64,000 nucleotides of DNA. Source: Ensifer sp. LCM 4579 (GTDB taxonomy: Bacteria > Pseudomonadota > Alphaproteobacteria > Rhizobiales > Rhizobiaceae). The notes below the pieces were generated by a model. The model worked only from the letters and a program-made list of their open reading frames with translations, was not told where the DNA came from and made no database searches. The position numbers and the translations under genes are program-made. Shown here one piece after another: positions 8,038 to 17,271 of this stretch. Position 1 is the stretch's first letter, and every line of letters starts with the position of its first letter. The stretch is from positions 1-64,000 of the forward strand of contig NZ_MDDV01000060.1 of assembly GCF_001854885.1 (NCBI RefSeq), read 5' to 3'.

Positions 8038-10494
8038 TCAGAAGAGGCCGTTCGAACCGGAGGTCACGGCCTGGTTGGCCTGCGGAGAGTTCCTCAGGAT
8101 CTCCTCCGGCGGCGCATACTCATCGAGATCGCCGATGACCGAATAGCTCTCGGCCGGTCCCGTGCCCGGCTTGAACGCCTCGATGATCGTGTCCGGATCG
8201 CCTTCATAGGCTGCCATGCCGGTCTTGCGGTTGACCGGTATGAGGCTCATGCCCTCGGGTACGACGAACTTGCCGGGACGCGTACCCTTGACCGCCTCCT
8301 GCATAAAGGCGTTGAAGATCGGCGCCGCAAGGCTGCCGCCGGTCGCGCCGCGGCCGAGCGGGGCCGGCTCGTCGAAACCCAGATAAAGGCCCGCTACGAG
8401 ATCCGGCGTATAGCCGACAAACCACGCGTCCTTCTCGTCGTTGGTGGTGCCGGTCTTGCCGGCCACCGGCCGGTCGAGCTTGATCTTGCCGGCCGCCGTG
8501 CCCCGCGTGACGACACCCTCCATCATCGAGGTGATCTGGTAGGCAGTCATCGGATCGAGCACCTGCTCACGATTGTCGTTGAGCACCGGCTCTTCCTGCT
8601 CCGCCCAGTCATCGGCGTTGCAATTGTCGCAGGTGCGGTCCTCGTGGCGGAAAATGGTCTTGCCGTAGCGGTCCTGAATGCGGTCGATCAGCGACGGCTT
8701 GATCTGCTTGCCGCCATTGGCGATCACGGAATAGGCGGAGACCAAGCGCAGCACCGTCGTCTCGCCGGAGCCGAGCGACATGGAAATAAGCGGCTGCATC
8801 TTGTCGTAGATGCCGAAGCGCTCGGCATATTCGGCCACAAGGTTCATCCCCATGTCGTTGGCAAGCCGCACCGTCATCTGGTTGCGCGATTTCTCGATTC
8901 CAAGGCGCAGGGTCGAGGGGCCGGCGGAACCGCCGCCGTAGTTTTCAGGCCGCCAGACCTGTCCGCCGGAGACGATTTCGATCGGCGCGTCGAGGATCAC
9001 CGATGCGGGCGTATAGCCGTTGTCGAGCGCCGCAGCATAGACGAAGGGTTTGAAGGACGAGCCGGGCTGGCGCATCGCCTGCGTGGCGCGGTTGAACTCC
9101 GACTGCGCATAGGAGAAGCCGCCGACCATGGCCAGCACGCGGCCCGTATGCGGATCCATCGCCACCAGGCCGCCCTGGATCTTCGGCGGCTGACGAAGAC
9201 GATACTCCGCTTCTTGCCCCTCGATCGGTTCGACATAGATAACATCGCCCGGCCCGAAGACCCCTTCCGGGGACTTCGCGTTCTTGCGGTCTCGGCGCGC
9301 GGAGCGATAGGCCCATTCCATGTTCTTGGCGGCAATATGGCCCGTGACGCGTTCGGCGACGATCTTGCCGGACGCTTGCTTTTCCGGATCGAGACCGATG
9401 ACCGCCCCTTCGCCGTCGACGGAAAGCACGACGGCGAGTTTCCATTCCGGGACGTCGCCGAGCGCTGTGATCTTGCTCAAGGGCTCGCCCCAGTCGCCGC
9501 CGATTTCGATCGTATCGATCGGACCGTGGAAGCCGCGGCGCTCGTCATAGCTCATGAGACCCTCCTGCAAGGCCTTGCGGGCGATGGCTTGCATTTGCGG
9601 ATCGAGCGAGGTCCGAACCGAAAGGCCGCCCTCGTAGAGCGCATTATCGCCGTACTTCTGGATGATCTGCCGGCGCACCTCCTCGGCGAAATAATCCGAC
9701 GCGAAGAGGTGGGCGCCACCGCGGCGCGGCGTGACGCCGAGCGGTTGCTGCTTCGCCTCCTCACCGTCCGCCTTGGTCACGTAACCGTTCTCGACCATGC
9801 GGTCGATCACCCAGTTGCGGCGCTCGATGGCCGCTTCCGTCTTGCGGAACGGGTGATAATTGGCCGGCCCCTTGGGAAGGGCCGCGAGATAGGCGCTCTC
9901 GGCAATGGTGAGTTCGGTGACCGACTTGTCGAAATAAGTGAGCGCCGCGCCGGCGACTCCGTAAGCATTCAGGCCGAAGAATATCTCGTTGAGATAGAGC
10001 TCGAGGATGCGGTCCTTGCTGTAGGCCTGCTCGATGCGGAAGGAGAGGATCGCCTCCTTGATCTTGCGGTCGATCGTCTGGTCGGAAGAAAGCAGGAAGT
10101 TCTTCGCGACCTGCTGGGTGATCGTCGAGGCACCGACGGGGCGCCGGCCCGACCCCATGTTCTGGATGTTGACGGCGATGGCACGGGCGAGACCTGTGAT
10201 GTCGATGCCCGGATGCTGATAGAAATTCTTGTCCTCGGCGGAAATGAAGGCAGCCTTGACGCGATCCGGTATGGCCTGGATCGGCAGATAGAGCCGGCGC
10301 TCGCGGGCATATTCGGCCATCAGTGCGCCGTTGCCGGCGTGGAAACGGGTCGTTACCGGCGGCGCATATTTCGCCAGCACCTCATAGTCGGGCAAATCCT
10401 TCGTCACCGCGCCAATATAGATCGCCACCGCCACGGCAGCGCCCAGCAGCAGAAACACACCAACGCCGAAAAAATATCCTATGAGTCTGATCAT
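8038..10494 (-). CDS. mrcA: Penicillin-binding protein 1A (bifunctional class A PBP)
   Basis: Bifunctional peptidoglycan glycosyltransferase and transpeptidase, 818 residues. An N-terminal membrane anchor (about 3-30) is followed by the GT51 domain with SAEDKNFYQHPGID (catalytic Glu region), VGASTITQQVAKNFLL and RILELYLNEIFFG. A linker/OB-like region leads to the transpeptidase domain with the SSFK active serine (RQPGSSFKPFVYAAAL, near 465), KSRN, and KTGTTNDEKDAWF near 650. Two cysteines (CDNCN, near 615) sit between the transpeptidase motifs. It lies between amiC and prfB, all on the minus strand, grouping wall synthesis with wall cleavage. Confidence 0.96.
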   Translation of the reverse strand: MIRLIGYFFGVGVFLLLGAAVAVAIYIGAVTKDLPDYEVLAKYAPPVTTRFHAGNGALMAEYARERRLYLPIQAIPDRVKAAFISAEDKNFYQHPGIDITGLARAIAVNIQNMGSGRRPVGASTITQQVAKNFLLSSDQTIDRKIKEAILSFRIEQAYSKDRILELYLNEIFFGLNAYGVAGAALTYFDKSVTELTIAESAYLAALPKGPANYHPFRKTEAAIERRNWVIDRMVENGYVTKADGEEAKQQPLGVTPRRGGAHLFASDYFAEEVRRQIIQKYGDNALYEGGLSVRTSLDPQMQAIARKALQEGLMSYDERRGFHGPIDTIEIGGDWGEPLSKITALGDVPEWKLAVVLSVDGEGAVIGLDPEKQASGKIVAERVTGHIAAKNMEWAYRSARRDRKNAKSPEGVFGPGDVIYVEPIEGQEAEYRLRQPPKIQGGLVAMDPHTGRVLAMVGGFSYAQSEFNRATQAMRQPGSSFKPFVYAAALDNGYTPASVILDAPIEIVSGGQVWRPENYGGGSAGPSTLRLGIEKSRNQMTVRLANDMGMNLVAEYAERFGIYDKMQPLISMSLGSGETTVLRLVSAYSVIANGGKQIKPSLIDRIQDRYGKTIFRHEDRTCDNCNADDWAEQEEPVLNDNREQVLDPMTAYQITSMMEGVVTRGTAAGKIKLDRPVAGKTGTTNDEKDAWFVGYTPDLVAGLYLGFDEPAPLGRGATGGSLAAPIFNAFMQEAVKGTRPGKFVVPEGMSLIPVNRKTGMAAYEGDPDTIIEAFKPGTGPAESYSVIGDLDEYAPPEEILRNSPQANQAVTSGSNGLF

Positions 10495-10664
10495 CAGTCA
10501 GGTACCGGTACCTATTATCGCCCCATCGCCGAACCGAAAGCCTCGCTTGCGCAGAACACATCGACCTGCCAATTGCTTCCGTCAGGAATAGTCTCGTACT
10601 GCAGCTACGCCCTTGCGGGCTCCCTCATATGGCGAGGAGCCCTACGCATCAACACCGTTTCCCG

Positions 10665-10745
10665 ACAAAACGGGCCCCTCTCCCCCAAAAGGCCCGGATT
10701 GTGAGTAAAATAGGGCTGGTTTTCGATTATCCCGTGCGCATCCAA
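10665..10745 (-). ncRNA. Candidate small RNA between amiC and mrcA
   Basis: The 442-base gap between amiC and mrcA holds a minus-strand promoter-like pair (10752-10780) and, about 80 bases downstream, an intrinsic-terminator-like hairpin with TTTT (10667-10696). Together they outline an RNA of about 80 nt ending 170 bases before mrcA. From memory, a Rhizobiales sRNA family (alpha-r45, Smr45C) lies between amiC and mrcA genes; I am not certain this is that RNA. It could instead be an attenuated mrcA leader. Confidence 0.45.
10667..10696 (-). terminator. Intrinsic terminator upstream of mrcA
   Basis: Minus strand: CGGGCC (10696-10691), a 14-base loop, GGCCCG (10676-10671), then TTTTGT. The stem is short but all GC. 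Confidence 0.5.
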
Positions 10746-10751
10746 CTGAAA

Positions 10752-10780
10752 AGCATATCCCTGTTACCAGGGCGACACAA
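10752..10780 (-). promoter_or_regulatory. Sigma70-type promoter for the candidate RNA or mrcA
   Basis: Minus strand: TTGTGT (10780-10775), a 17-base spacer, then TATGCT (10757-10752). The predicted start is near 10745. Confidence 0.45.
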
Positions 10781-10936
10781 ATCACTTCCCTTCCGCGGAT
10801 CCCCCTCGCGCCGCGGAACACTCCCGCCGGCGCATCGGCCCGATTACCGGACCCGATCCTCGGAAGGCTCGATGCGCAGATTCAATACTTTACAGGGCCC
10901 TTTGCGCGCCTTAAAAGGCTCGCCGCACCGCAACGT

Positions 10937-12271
10937 TCAGCCACCGTTTGCAATCGCCGCTTGCCGATAGCGCCGGACGGCGTCTGCGATGAGGCCGGAC
11001 ACCTTCTTGCGCCATTCCGGGTCCAGAAGCAGCGTCTCGTCCTCCTTGTTGGAAAGGAAGCCGAGTTCGAGCAGGACCGAGGGAACATCGGGGGCCTGCA
11101 GGACCCGGAAGCCGGCGTGGCGATGCGGATTGTTGATCAGTTTGATCTGCCCTTCGAAGGATGTTACGACGCTCCGCGCGAGACTGACCGAGAAGGCCTG
11201 GGTTTCCCGGCGCGTCAGGTCGATGAGAATGTCGGCGACCTCGGGCGGTTCGCTTTCGATCGCTATGCCCGCAATCTCGTCCGACAGGTTTTCCCGCTGC
11301 GCGAGCTCTGCCGCCAGATGGTCGGATGCCCTGTCGGAAATGGTGTAAACGGTTGCGCCGCGAATATCCTTCTGCCTCAGCGTATCGGCATGCAGGGAAA
11401 TGAACAGATCGGCGTTTCCCTGCCGCGCGACCTGCACCCGCTGGGCCAGGGACAGGAACTCGTCCCGGTCCCGCGTCAGGAAAGCTTCGACGCCGGCCTC
11501 GCGGTTCAGGGTCTCGGCGAGAACCCGGGCAAAATCGAGTGTGACGCGCTTTTCCTCGATCCTGCTCGTGCCCCCGATCGCGCCGGTATCGATTCCGCCA
11601 TGGCCCGCATCCACCGCGATCACGAACGTGCCGGCCTTCGGCGGCGCCGACGGTCGGTCGGCCTTGACCGCGCGCGCGCTCCCCTTCCACTGCTGCTCGC
11701 TCAGCAGCTTTTCGAAACGCGCCCTATCGATCCGTTCCGCATCGAGCACGAGCCGGTAGCCGCTGCCGTCTTCCTCCGGCAGCACCTTCGCCTCGGTGAT
11801 CTCGGTCGGCCCGTTGGCGGAGAGGACGAGACGGGAAGCCCCTGCCCCCATCCCGCCATAACGTATCGCATTGAACAGGCCTCTGGGATCGAGGCTCTCC
11901 GGTTTCAGTCCAAAGGAGGTTTCCGGCAGATCGATGACGACGCGCACCGGGTCTGCAACATAGTGAATGGAAAAATCCGGCTTGCGGTCGAATGCGATGA
12001 CGAGACGCGTGCGTGCGTCGTCGCCGGCGACTCTCGCGCTGAAGGCGAGAAGCGGCGCCGTCTCCGCGTCAGCCGCCACGCCTGATGATGGCTGAGCGGC
12101 CACCAGCGCGAACAGGACCGCAAGCGAGCGCGCCGCGCGCCGTACTGTTTCCTTCGCCCGCAACGAACGCACCACATTTGCCGTAGCCCTCACCCTATAT
12201 TCCCCCGTCGTCCGTTCAAAAGCCCAAGCGCCACCGCGCCGGCACGCGGTCAGACGTCGCGCGAGCGACAT
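10937..12271 (-). CDS. amiC: N-acetylmuramoyl-L-alanine amidase, AmiC type
   Basis: Periplasmic zinc amidase that cleaves the glycan-peptide amide bond, needed for septal splitting. The product is 444 residues from the ATG at 12271. Order: signal-like hydrophobic stretch (ARSLAVLFALVAAQPSSGVAA, cut short here by one), AMIN targeting domain about 75-180 (FDRKPDFSIHYVADPVRVVIDLP region), then Amidase_3 about 215-435. VIAVDAGHGGIDTGAIG (Zn His), LFISLHAD and LLELGFLSNKED are visible. The 40 residues before the signal core are unusually long; a GTG at 12193 would give 418 residues and a more normal signal peptide. It is upstream of mrcA on the same strand and divergent from rne. Confidence 0.93.
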   Translation of the reverse strand: MSLARRLTACRRGGAWAFERTTGEYRVRATANVVRSLRAKETVRRAARSLAVLFALVAAQPSSGVAADAETAPLLAFSARVAGDDARTRLVIAFDRKPDFSIHYVADPVRVVIDLPETSFGLKPESLDPRGLFNAIRYGGMGAGASRLVLSANGPTEITEAKVLPEEDGSGYRLVLDAERIDRARFEKLLSEQQWKGSARAVKADRPSAPPKAGTFVIAVDAGHGGIDTGAIGGTSRIEEKRVTLDFARVLAETLNREAGVEAFLTRDRDEFLSLAQRVQVARQGNADLFISLHADTLRQKDIRGATVYTISDRASDHLAAELAQRENLSDEIAGIAIESEPPEVADILIDLTRRETQAFSVSLARSVVTSFEGQIKLINNPHRHAGFRVLQAPDVPSVLLELGFLSNKEDETLLLDPEWRKKVSGLIADAVRRYRQAAIANGG

Positions 12272-12932
12272 TCTTCCAATGCCCTTCCATGGTTAACCAA
12301 AGCTTGACATCAGGAGCCGCAGGCGGTGCATCGGCGAGGTTGTCGTTACCCGCCGGCGGCGCCGCTTCACCCGGGCAAGCGAATCAATCAATATTGTGGC
12401 GGCACGGGCTTTTCCCTTGCCAATGTGACATAGAATCCATAAAAGCGTCACAAGGAGAAAGTGTTGACGGGATAGAATCGTCGGCCGGGCAGCCGGAGCT
12501 TTCCCGAGCTTGGCGCCAGGAAGCGATCGAGCCGGACAACCGGTTGCAAACGTATCGTGCTTCCGCGGCCGCAGGCATTCATCCGCCGTCGCTGCATTTC
12601 CTCCTTCGTACACTGGATCGCAAATTTCCGGCGGTGGCCGGAGTTCTTGATGGTGATTTTCACCGAACGCCCGCGAGCGGGCACATTCATCGGGCCCTGT
12701 TTCGGGCCTAGGACATTGGCATTCTTGTTTGGTCTTTTGATGTGAGTCAGCAGTTTCGGTCAGAAGTAAAGAGGGCCTGGGACGTGACCGTCCCGGCTGC
12801 CGTCTGGCTGCTGCACCATCGCCTGCGCCAAATGGGACCCTATATATCCGGCGCAGTTCCCGGCGTGTTCGACAGTTTTCCCCGTGAAACCACTCTGTCT
12901 GCCGTCCACCTGCGCCGAGGAGCACAGCTTAG
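12272..12932. other. Long amiC-rne intergenic region, probable rne 5' leader
   Basis: There are 661 bases without a supportable gene; ORFs on both strands here lack family features. It holds a CTTGACA-like -35 at about 12303 on the plus strand, a CTATATAT at about 12840, and several GC-rich hairpins (for example near 12680-12710). RNase E genes in other bacteria have long leaders used for self-cleavage autoregulation, so much of this is probably rne leader plus the amiC promoter. Confidence 0.5.
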
Positions 12933-15695
12933 ATGGCAGAGAAAATGCTTATCGATGCGTCTCACGCAGAGGAGACGCGCGTCGTCGTCGTACGCGGGAA
13001 TCGCATAGAAGAATTCGATTTCGAATCGGAACATAAGAAACAGATCCGCGGCAATATCTACCTGGCGAAGGTAACGAGGGTAGAGCCCTCGCTGCAGGCC
13101 GCTTTCGTTGACTATGGCGGCAACCGCCACGGCTTTCTGGCTTTCGCCGAAATCCATCCCGACTACTACCAGATCCCGCTCGCCGATCGTCAGGCGCTCC
13201 TGAAGGCGGAGGCCGAAGAGGCCCGCCGCGAGGAAGAGAGCGAGCCGGTCGACGTCACGCCGGAAGAGGTCATGACGCCTCCCGAAGCGCCGGCCACGGC
13301 GCCGGCGGAGGAAGGCGTCGCCGAAGCGGCGGAAGCGGAGACTCCCGCGGAAAAGCCGAAGGCAAAGCCGAAGCGCACGCGAAAGACGAAGGCAAAGGCG
13401 AGTGAAGCGGCGGAAGCGGCAGAAGCCCCGGAAGTCGACGAAGAAGGCAGCGCTGGCGAGATGGCGGCGATGGTCGACACGGACTCGATTTCCGAAGAGG
13501 TGAACACGCGCCGCCGCGGCGACGATGACGAGGACGACAACCATGACGGCGAGAACGAGGTCATCGAGTCGGTCGGCGCCGAAGACGCCATGGAAGAGGT
13601 TCCGGACCGCCACATCCGCAAACCCCGCAAGCAGTATCGCATCCAGGAAGTCATCAAGCGCCGCCAGATCCTCCTCGTTCAGGTCGCCAAGGAAGAGCGC
13701 GGCAACAAGGGCGCGGCGCTGACGACCTATCTTTCGCTTGCCGGCCGCTATTCGGTCTTGATGCCGAACACGGCGCGCGGCGGCGGCATTTCCCGCAAGA
13801 TCACCAATCTGCAGGACCGCAAGCGGCTGAAGGAAATCGCCCGCGGCCTCGACGTGCCGCAGGGCATGGGCGTGATCCTGCGCACGGCCGGTGCCAACCG
13901 CACCAAGGTCGAGGTCAAGCGCGATTTCGAATATCTGATGCGGCTCTGGGAAAACGTCCGCACGCTGACGTTGAACTCGACGGCGCCGTGCCTGGTCTAT
14001 GAGGAAGGCAGCCTGATCAAGCGGTCGATCCGCGACCTCTATAGCAAGGACATCAACGAGATCATCGTTGCCGGTGAGGAAGGCTATCGCGAAGCCAAGA
14101 GCTTCATGAAGATGCTGATGCCGAGTCATGCGAAAGTCGTGCAACCCTATCGCGACGTGCATCCGATCTTCTCGCGCTCCGGCATCGAAGCCCAGCTCGA
14201 CCGGATGCTGCAGCCGCAAGTAACGCTGAAGTCGGGCGGCTACATCATCATCAACCAGACCGAAGCGCTGGTCTCCATCGACGTCAACTCCGGCCGCTCG
14301 ACCCGGGAGCACTCGATCGAAGACACCGCGCTGCAGACGAATCTCGAGGCGGCTGAGGAAGTGGCGCGGCAATTGCGGCTGCGCGACCTGGCCGGCCTGA
14401 TCGTCATCGACTTCATCGACATGGAGGAGAAGCGGAACAACCGCGCCGTCGAGAAGAAGCTCAAGGACTGCCTCAAGCACGACCGCGCCCGCATCCAGGT
14501 CGGCCGCATCTCGCATTTCGGCCTTTTGGAAATGTCGCGCCAGCGCATTCGCGCTTCGGTGCTCGAAAGCACGATGCAGGCATGCCCGCACTGCAACGGC
14601 ACGGGCCATATCCGCTCGCAGTCCTCCGTCGCCCTGCACGTCCTGCGCGGTATCGAGGAATACCTGCTGAAGAACACCACCCACGACATCAGCGTTCGGA
14701 CGGTTCCGGAAACCGCGCTTTACCTGCTGAATTACAAGCGTGGCACGATCACCGATTACGAACAGCGCTTCGGCGTTTCGATCATCGTCGAGGCCGACGC
14801 CCATGTCGGCGCGCAGCATTTCGCGATCGATCGCGGCGAGCCGGTGGAGAACCCGGTTAAGATCGAGCAGCTCCTGCACTTCGAACCGGAACCGGAAGAA
14901 GAGGACATCGTTGTCGAAGAGGACCTCGACGAGGAGGAGGCCGCGGAAACGTCCGAGCAGGCGGGACAGCCGAAGGCGCAAGCAACCTCCGACGACCAGG
15001 GTGGACGCAAACGCAAGCGGCGCCGCCGCCGCCGCGGCAAGGGCGGGGCCCTGACGGGCGAAGCGGCTGCCGGGGAGGCGGCAGAGCTCGAGGCCGCGGA
15101 TGAAGCCGCCGAGGACGAAGACGAGGGTGACGCCGAGACGCTGGACGCCGGGGAGGCGAGCGCCGACGGCGATCAGAAGCGCAAGCGTCGCCGCCGCGGC
15201 AAGCGCGGTGGCCGCCGCAACCGTCCGGACTCGGACGAGCTTGCCGGCGCTGATGCCGAGACCAATGGGGATGCGGAAAGCCGAGAGGAGCCGGAAGCTG
15301 GCGAAGAGGCGGAAGTAGCCGCGCAGGCGGCCATCGAGGGCGCCGCCCCGGTCGCCATTGCCACCGAGGCGGCGCCGGCGGAAGAAAAACCCGCCAAACC
15401 CAAGCGCAGCCGCAAGAAACCCGCAAAGGCAGCCGAGGCCGCAGCGGAACAAGATGTCGATGCGGCCGCCGAGAAGTCGGTCGAATCGCAGCCTGAAGAT
15501 CTGACCATTCCTCAGACCGCGGCCGTCGAGGAAGCGGCGGCTGATCTCGAAGGCGCCAAGCCGGCGCGGGCCAATCGCGATCTCGCGACAATCGCCTCCG
15601 AACCGGTCGTCACTTCGAACAAGCCAGAAGCTGGCGAGGAAGAGGCGAACAAGCCGAAAAAGGGCGGTTGGTGGCAACGCCGCGGCTTCTTCTGA
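12933..15695 (+). CDS. rne: Ribonuclease E
   Basis: Endoribonuclease of the degradosome, 920 residues. The S1 RNA-binding domain begins near 35, but about 150 acidic or K/A-rich residues (roughly 85-230) are inserted in it, as in other alphaproteobacterial RNase E proteins. Sensor and catalytic parts follow: ALVSIDVNSGRST and LIVIDFIDMEEKRNN supply the metal-binding aspartates, and CPHCNGTGHI (near 550) is the Zn-link. The C-terminal 270 residues are low-complexity alternating acidic and arginine-rich blocks ([27 protein letters not shown]). The chain ends GGWWQRRGFF; a terminal GWW motif binds PNPase in Caulobacter, so degradosome assembly is likely. A terminator follows. Confidence 0.97.
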   Translation: MAEKMLIDASHAEETRVVVVRGNRIEEFDFESEHKKQIRGNIYLAKVTRVEPSLQAAFVDYGGNRHGFLAFAEIHPDYYQIPLADRQALLKAEAEEARREEESEPVDVTPEEVMTPPEAPATAPAEEGVAEAAEAETPAEKPKAKPKRTRKTKAKASEAAEAAEAPEVDEEGSAGEMAAMVDTDSISEEVNTRRRGDDDEDDNHDGENEVIESVGAEDAMEEVPDRHIRKPRKQYRIQEVIKRRQILLVQVAKEERGNKGAALTTYLSLAGRYSVLMPNTARGGGISRKITNLQDRKRLKEIARGLDVPQGMGVILRTAGANRTKVEVKRDFEYLMRLWENVRTLTLNSTAPCLVYEEGSLIKRSIRDLYSKDINEIIVAGEEGYREAKSFMKMLMPSHAKVVQPYRDVHPIFSRSGIEAQLDRMLQPQVTLKSGGYIIINQTEALVSIDVNSGRSTREHSIEDTALQTNLEAAEEVARQLRLRDLAGLIVIDFIDMEEKRNNRAVEKKLKDCLKHDRARIQVGRISHFGLLEMSRQRIRASVLESTMQACPHCNGTGHIRSQSSVALHVLRGIEEYLLKNTTHDISVRTVPETALYLLNYKRGTITDYEQRFGVSIIVEADAHVGAQHFAIDRGEPVENPVKIEQLLHFEPEPEEEDIVVEEDLDEEEAAETSEQAGQPKAQATSDDQGGRKRKRRRRRRGKGGALTGEAAAGEAAELEAADEAAEDEDEGDAETLDAGEASADGDQKRKRRRRGKRGGRRNRPDSDELAGADAETNGDAESREEPEAGEEAEVAAQAAIEGAAPVAIATEAAPAEEKPAKPKRSRKKPAKAAEAAAEQDVDAAAEKSVESQPEDLTIPQTAAVEEAAADLEGAKPARANRDLATIASEPVVTSNKPEAGEEEANKPKKGGWWQRRGFF

Positions 15696-15740
15696 GCGCA
15701 TCAACAGCTTGTATTCTGGGTTTTCACCCCGGTATCCTTT

Positions 15741-15772
15741 CAGCCGTCCGCAATTTGCGGGCGGCTGTTTCT
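15741..15772 (+). terminator. rne Rho-independent terminator
   Basis: An 11-bp stem CAGCCGTCCGC / GCGGGCGGCTG (one G-T pair), loop AATTT, followed by TTTCT, 46 bases after the rne stop. Confidence 0.88.
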
Positions 15773-15890
15773 ATTCCCGCATGAGGTTTCTCCGACAGGA
15801 ACTTTGAAGGCGCATGGTGAAGTTCATTGCAGTCTCGGAATCGGCGATGGGACAAGTGGCGTGAGCGCTTTGCCGTAACGGGGGCGGCGA

Positions 15891-17039
15891 CTACGCCAGC
15901 CAGCGTGCGAGACGGTCCATCGCTTCGGCCATCTCCGGTGCCGAGCCTGCGTAGGAGAAGCGCATGGTGCGATGTCCCTCGACAGGGTCGAAATCGAAGC
16001 CGGGCGTTGCGGCGACGTTGATTTCGCTCAGCATGCGCCGGGCGAAGGCCATGCTGTCATTGGTGAACCGGCTGACGTCCACATAGGCGTAGAAGGCGCC
16101 GTCCATCGGCGAGGCGATGGAGAGGCCGATCTCGGGCAGGCGCTTCAGCAGGAGATCGCGGTTGGCGGCATAGGCGCGCTTGTAACCGTCCAGTTCCTCC
16201 TGCGCGCCGAGCGCCGCCTCGGCCGCGATCTGGGAAAGTTCCGGTGGCGAGATGTAGAGGCTCTGGGCGATGCGCTCGAAGGCGCGCACCTGGGTTTCCG
16301 GCAGCACCATCCAGCCGATCCGCCAGCCGGTCATGCAATAATATTTCGAGAAGGAGTTGATCACGACCGCGTCGTCGGCGACCTCGAGCGCGGTCGCTTC
16401 CTCGCCGGCGAAGGTCAGCCCATGATAGATCTCGTCGGAAATGAAGGCGATCGACTGCGCGCCGCAATAGTCCGCCAGCGCCTTCAGCCGCGCCTTACCC
16501 GTCACCGTACCGGTCGGGTTGGCGGGGCTTGCAAGGAGCACGCCTTTGAGCGGCTTGCCCGCCTCTTCCGCCGCCCGCTCCAGGCTTTCCGGCGTGAGCG
16601 TGAAGCCGGTCTCGGCATTCGCGTCGATCTCGACGACGGTCAGGCCGAGGGTCGCCATGATATTGCGATAGGCGGGGTATCCGGGACGGGCGACGGCGAC
16701 GCAATCGCCTGGATCGAAGAGCGCCAGGAAGGCAAGATTGAACCCCGCCGACGAGCCCGTCGTGACGGCGATACGCTGCGGGTCAACCGCGATCCCGTGG
16801 CGACTCTGGTAGTGAGCGGCAATTGCCTCCTTCAAGGACAGCGTGCCCAGCGCATCCGTATAACCGAGCCGACCATGTTCCAATGCGCGCCGCGCCGCCT
16901 CGAGCGCGGCCTTCGGAGCCGGATATGCCGGCTGACCGACTGCCATCGAGATGACAGGATGCCCGGCATCACGCCGGCGCGTGGCCTCCGCCAGAACATC
17001 CATGGCGTGGAACGGCTCGACGGCGCTGCGTTTCGACAT
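15891..17039 (-). CDS. PLP-dependent aminotransferase, class I/II
   Basis: Fold-type I aminotransferase of 382 residues. GQPAYPAPKAALEA near the N-terminus, SPANPTGTV near 165, and NSFSKYYCMTGWRIGW near 228 (the lysine in SKYY carries PLP) are the standard landmarks, with an Arg-rich C-terminus (GHRTMRFSYA) for carboxylate binding. The substrate cannot be told from sequence; aspartate-like or broad aromatic/alanine activity is possible. I start at MSKRSAV; an ORF extending to 17507 would run across the DsbA-like gene on the other strand. Divergent from that gene. Confidence 0.9.
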   Translation of the reverse strand: MSKRSAVEPFHAMDVLAEATRRRDAGHPVISMAVGQPAYPAPKAALEAARRALEHGRLGYTDALGTLSLKEAIAAHYQSRHGIAVDPQRIAVTTGSSAGFNLAFLALFDPGDCVAVARPGYPAYRNIMATLGLTVVEIDANAETGFTLTPESLERAAEEAGKPLKGVLLASPANPTGTVTGKARLKALADYCGAQSIAFISDEIYHGLTFAGEEATALEVADDAVVINSFSKYYCMTGWRIGWMVLPETQVRAFERIAQSLYISPPELSQIAAEAALGAQEELDGYKRAYAANRDLLLKRLPEIGLSIASPMDGAFYAYVDVSRFTNDSMAFARRMLSEINVAATPGFDFDPVEGHRTMRFSYAGSAPEMAEAMDRLARWLA

Positions 17040-17271
17040 CTGTGCCACTGGCAGATCCTCGTGAGGTTTCGCTGGTCCCCGCCCCTTTGCCTGATCGAAT
17101 TCAGCTTCACAAGTGTGCGAGTGCCGCAATTCGGCCGATTTTGCCGTTTCGTTTCGCCGCGGCACCCCGTATGCTCGCAAAGCCGGCAGAGGGGCGGGAT
17201 TTGTCGTTGCTTTTCGACAGGCGACGCAGCGGTGGAATCGACAACAACAGGGCACGGAAGACAACGAGGAA

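Noticed and set aside
8644-10704. A 686-codon plus-strand ORF opposite mrcA
   Set aside because: Antisense shadow with no recognisable domain; mrcA motifs are complete on the other strand.
12840-15704. A 954-codon minus-strand ORF across rne
   Set aside because: It mirrors the GC-rich low-complexity rne code; the plus strand has all RNase E motifs.
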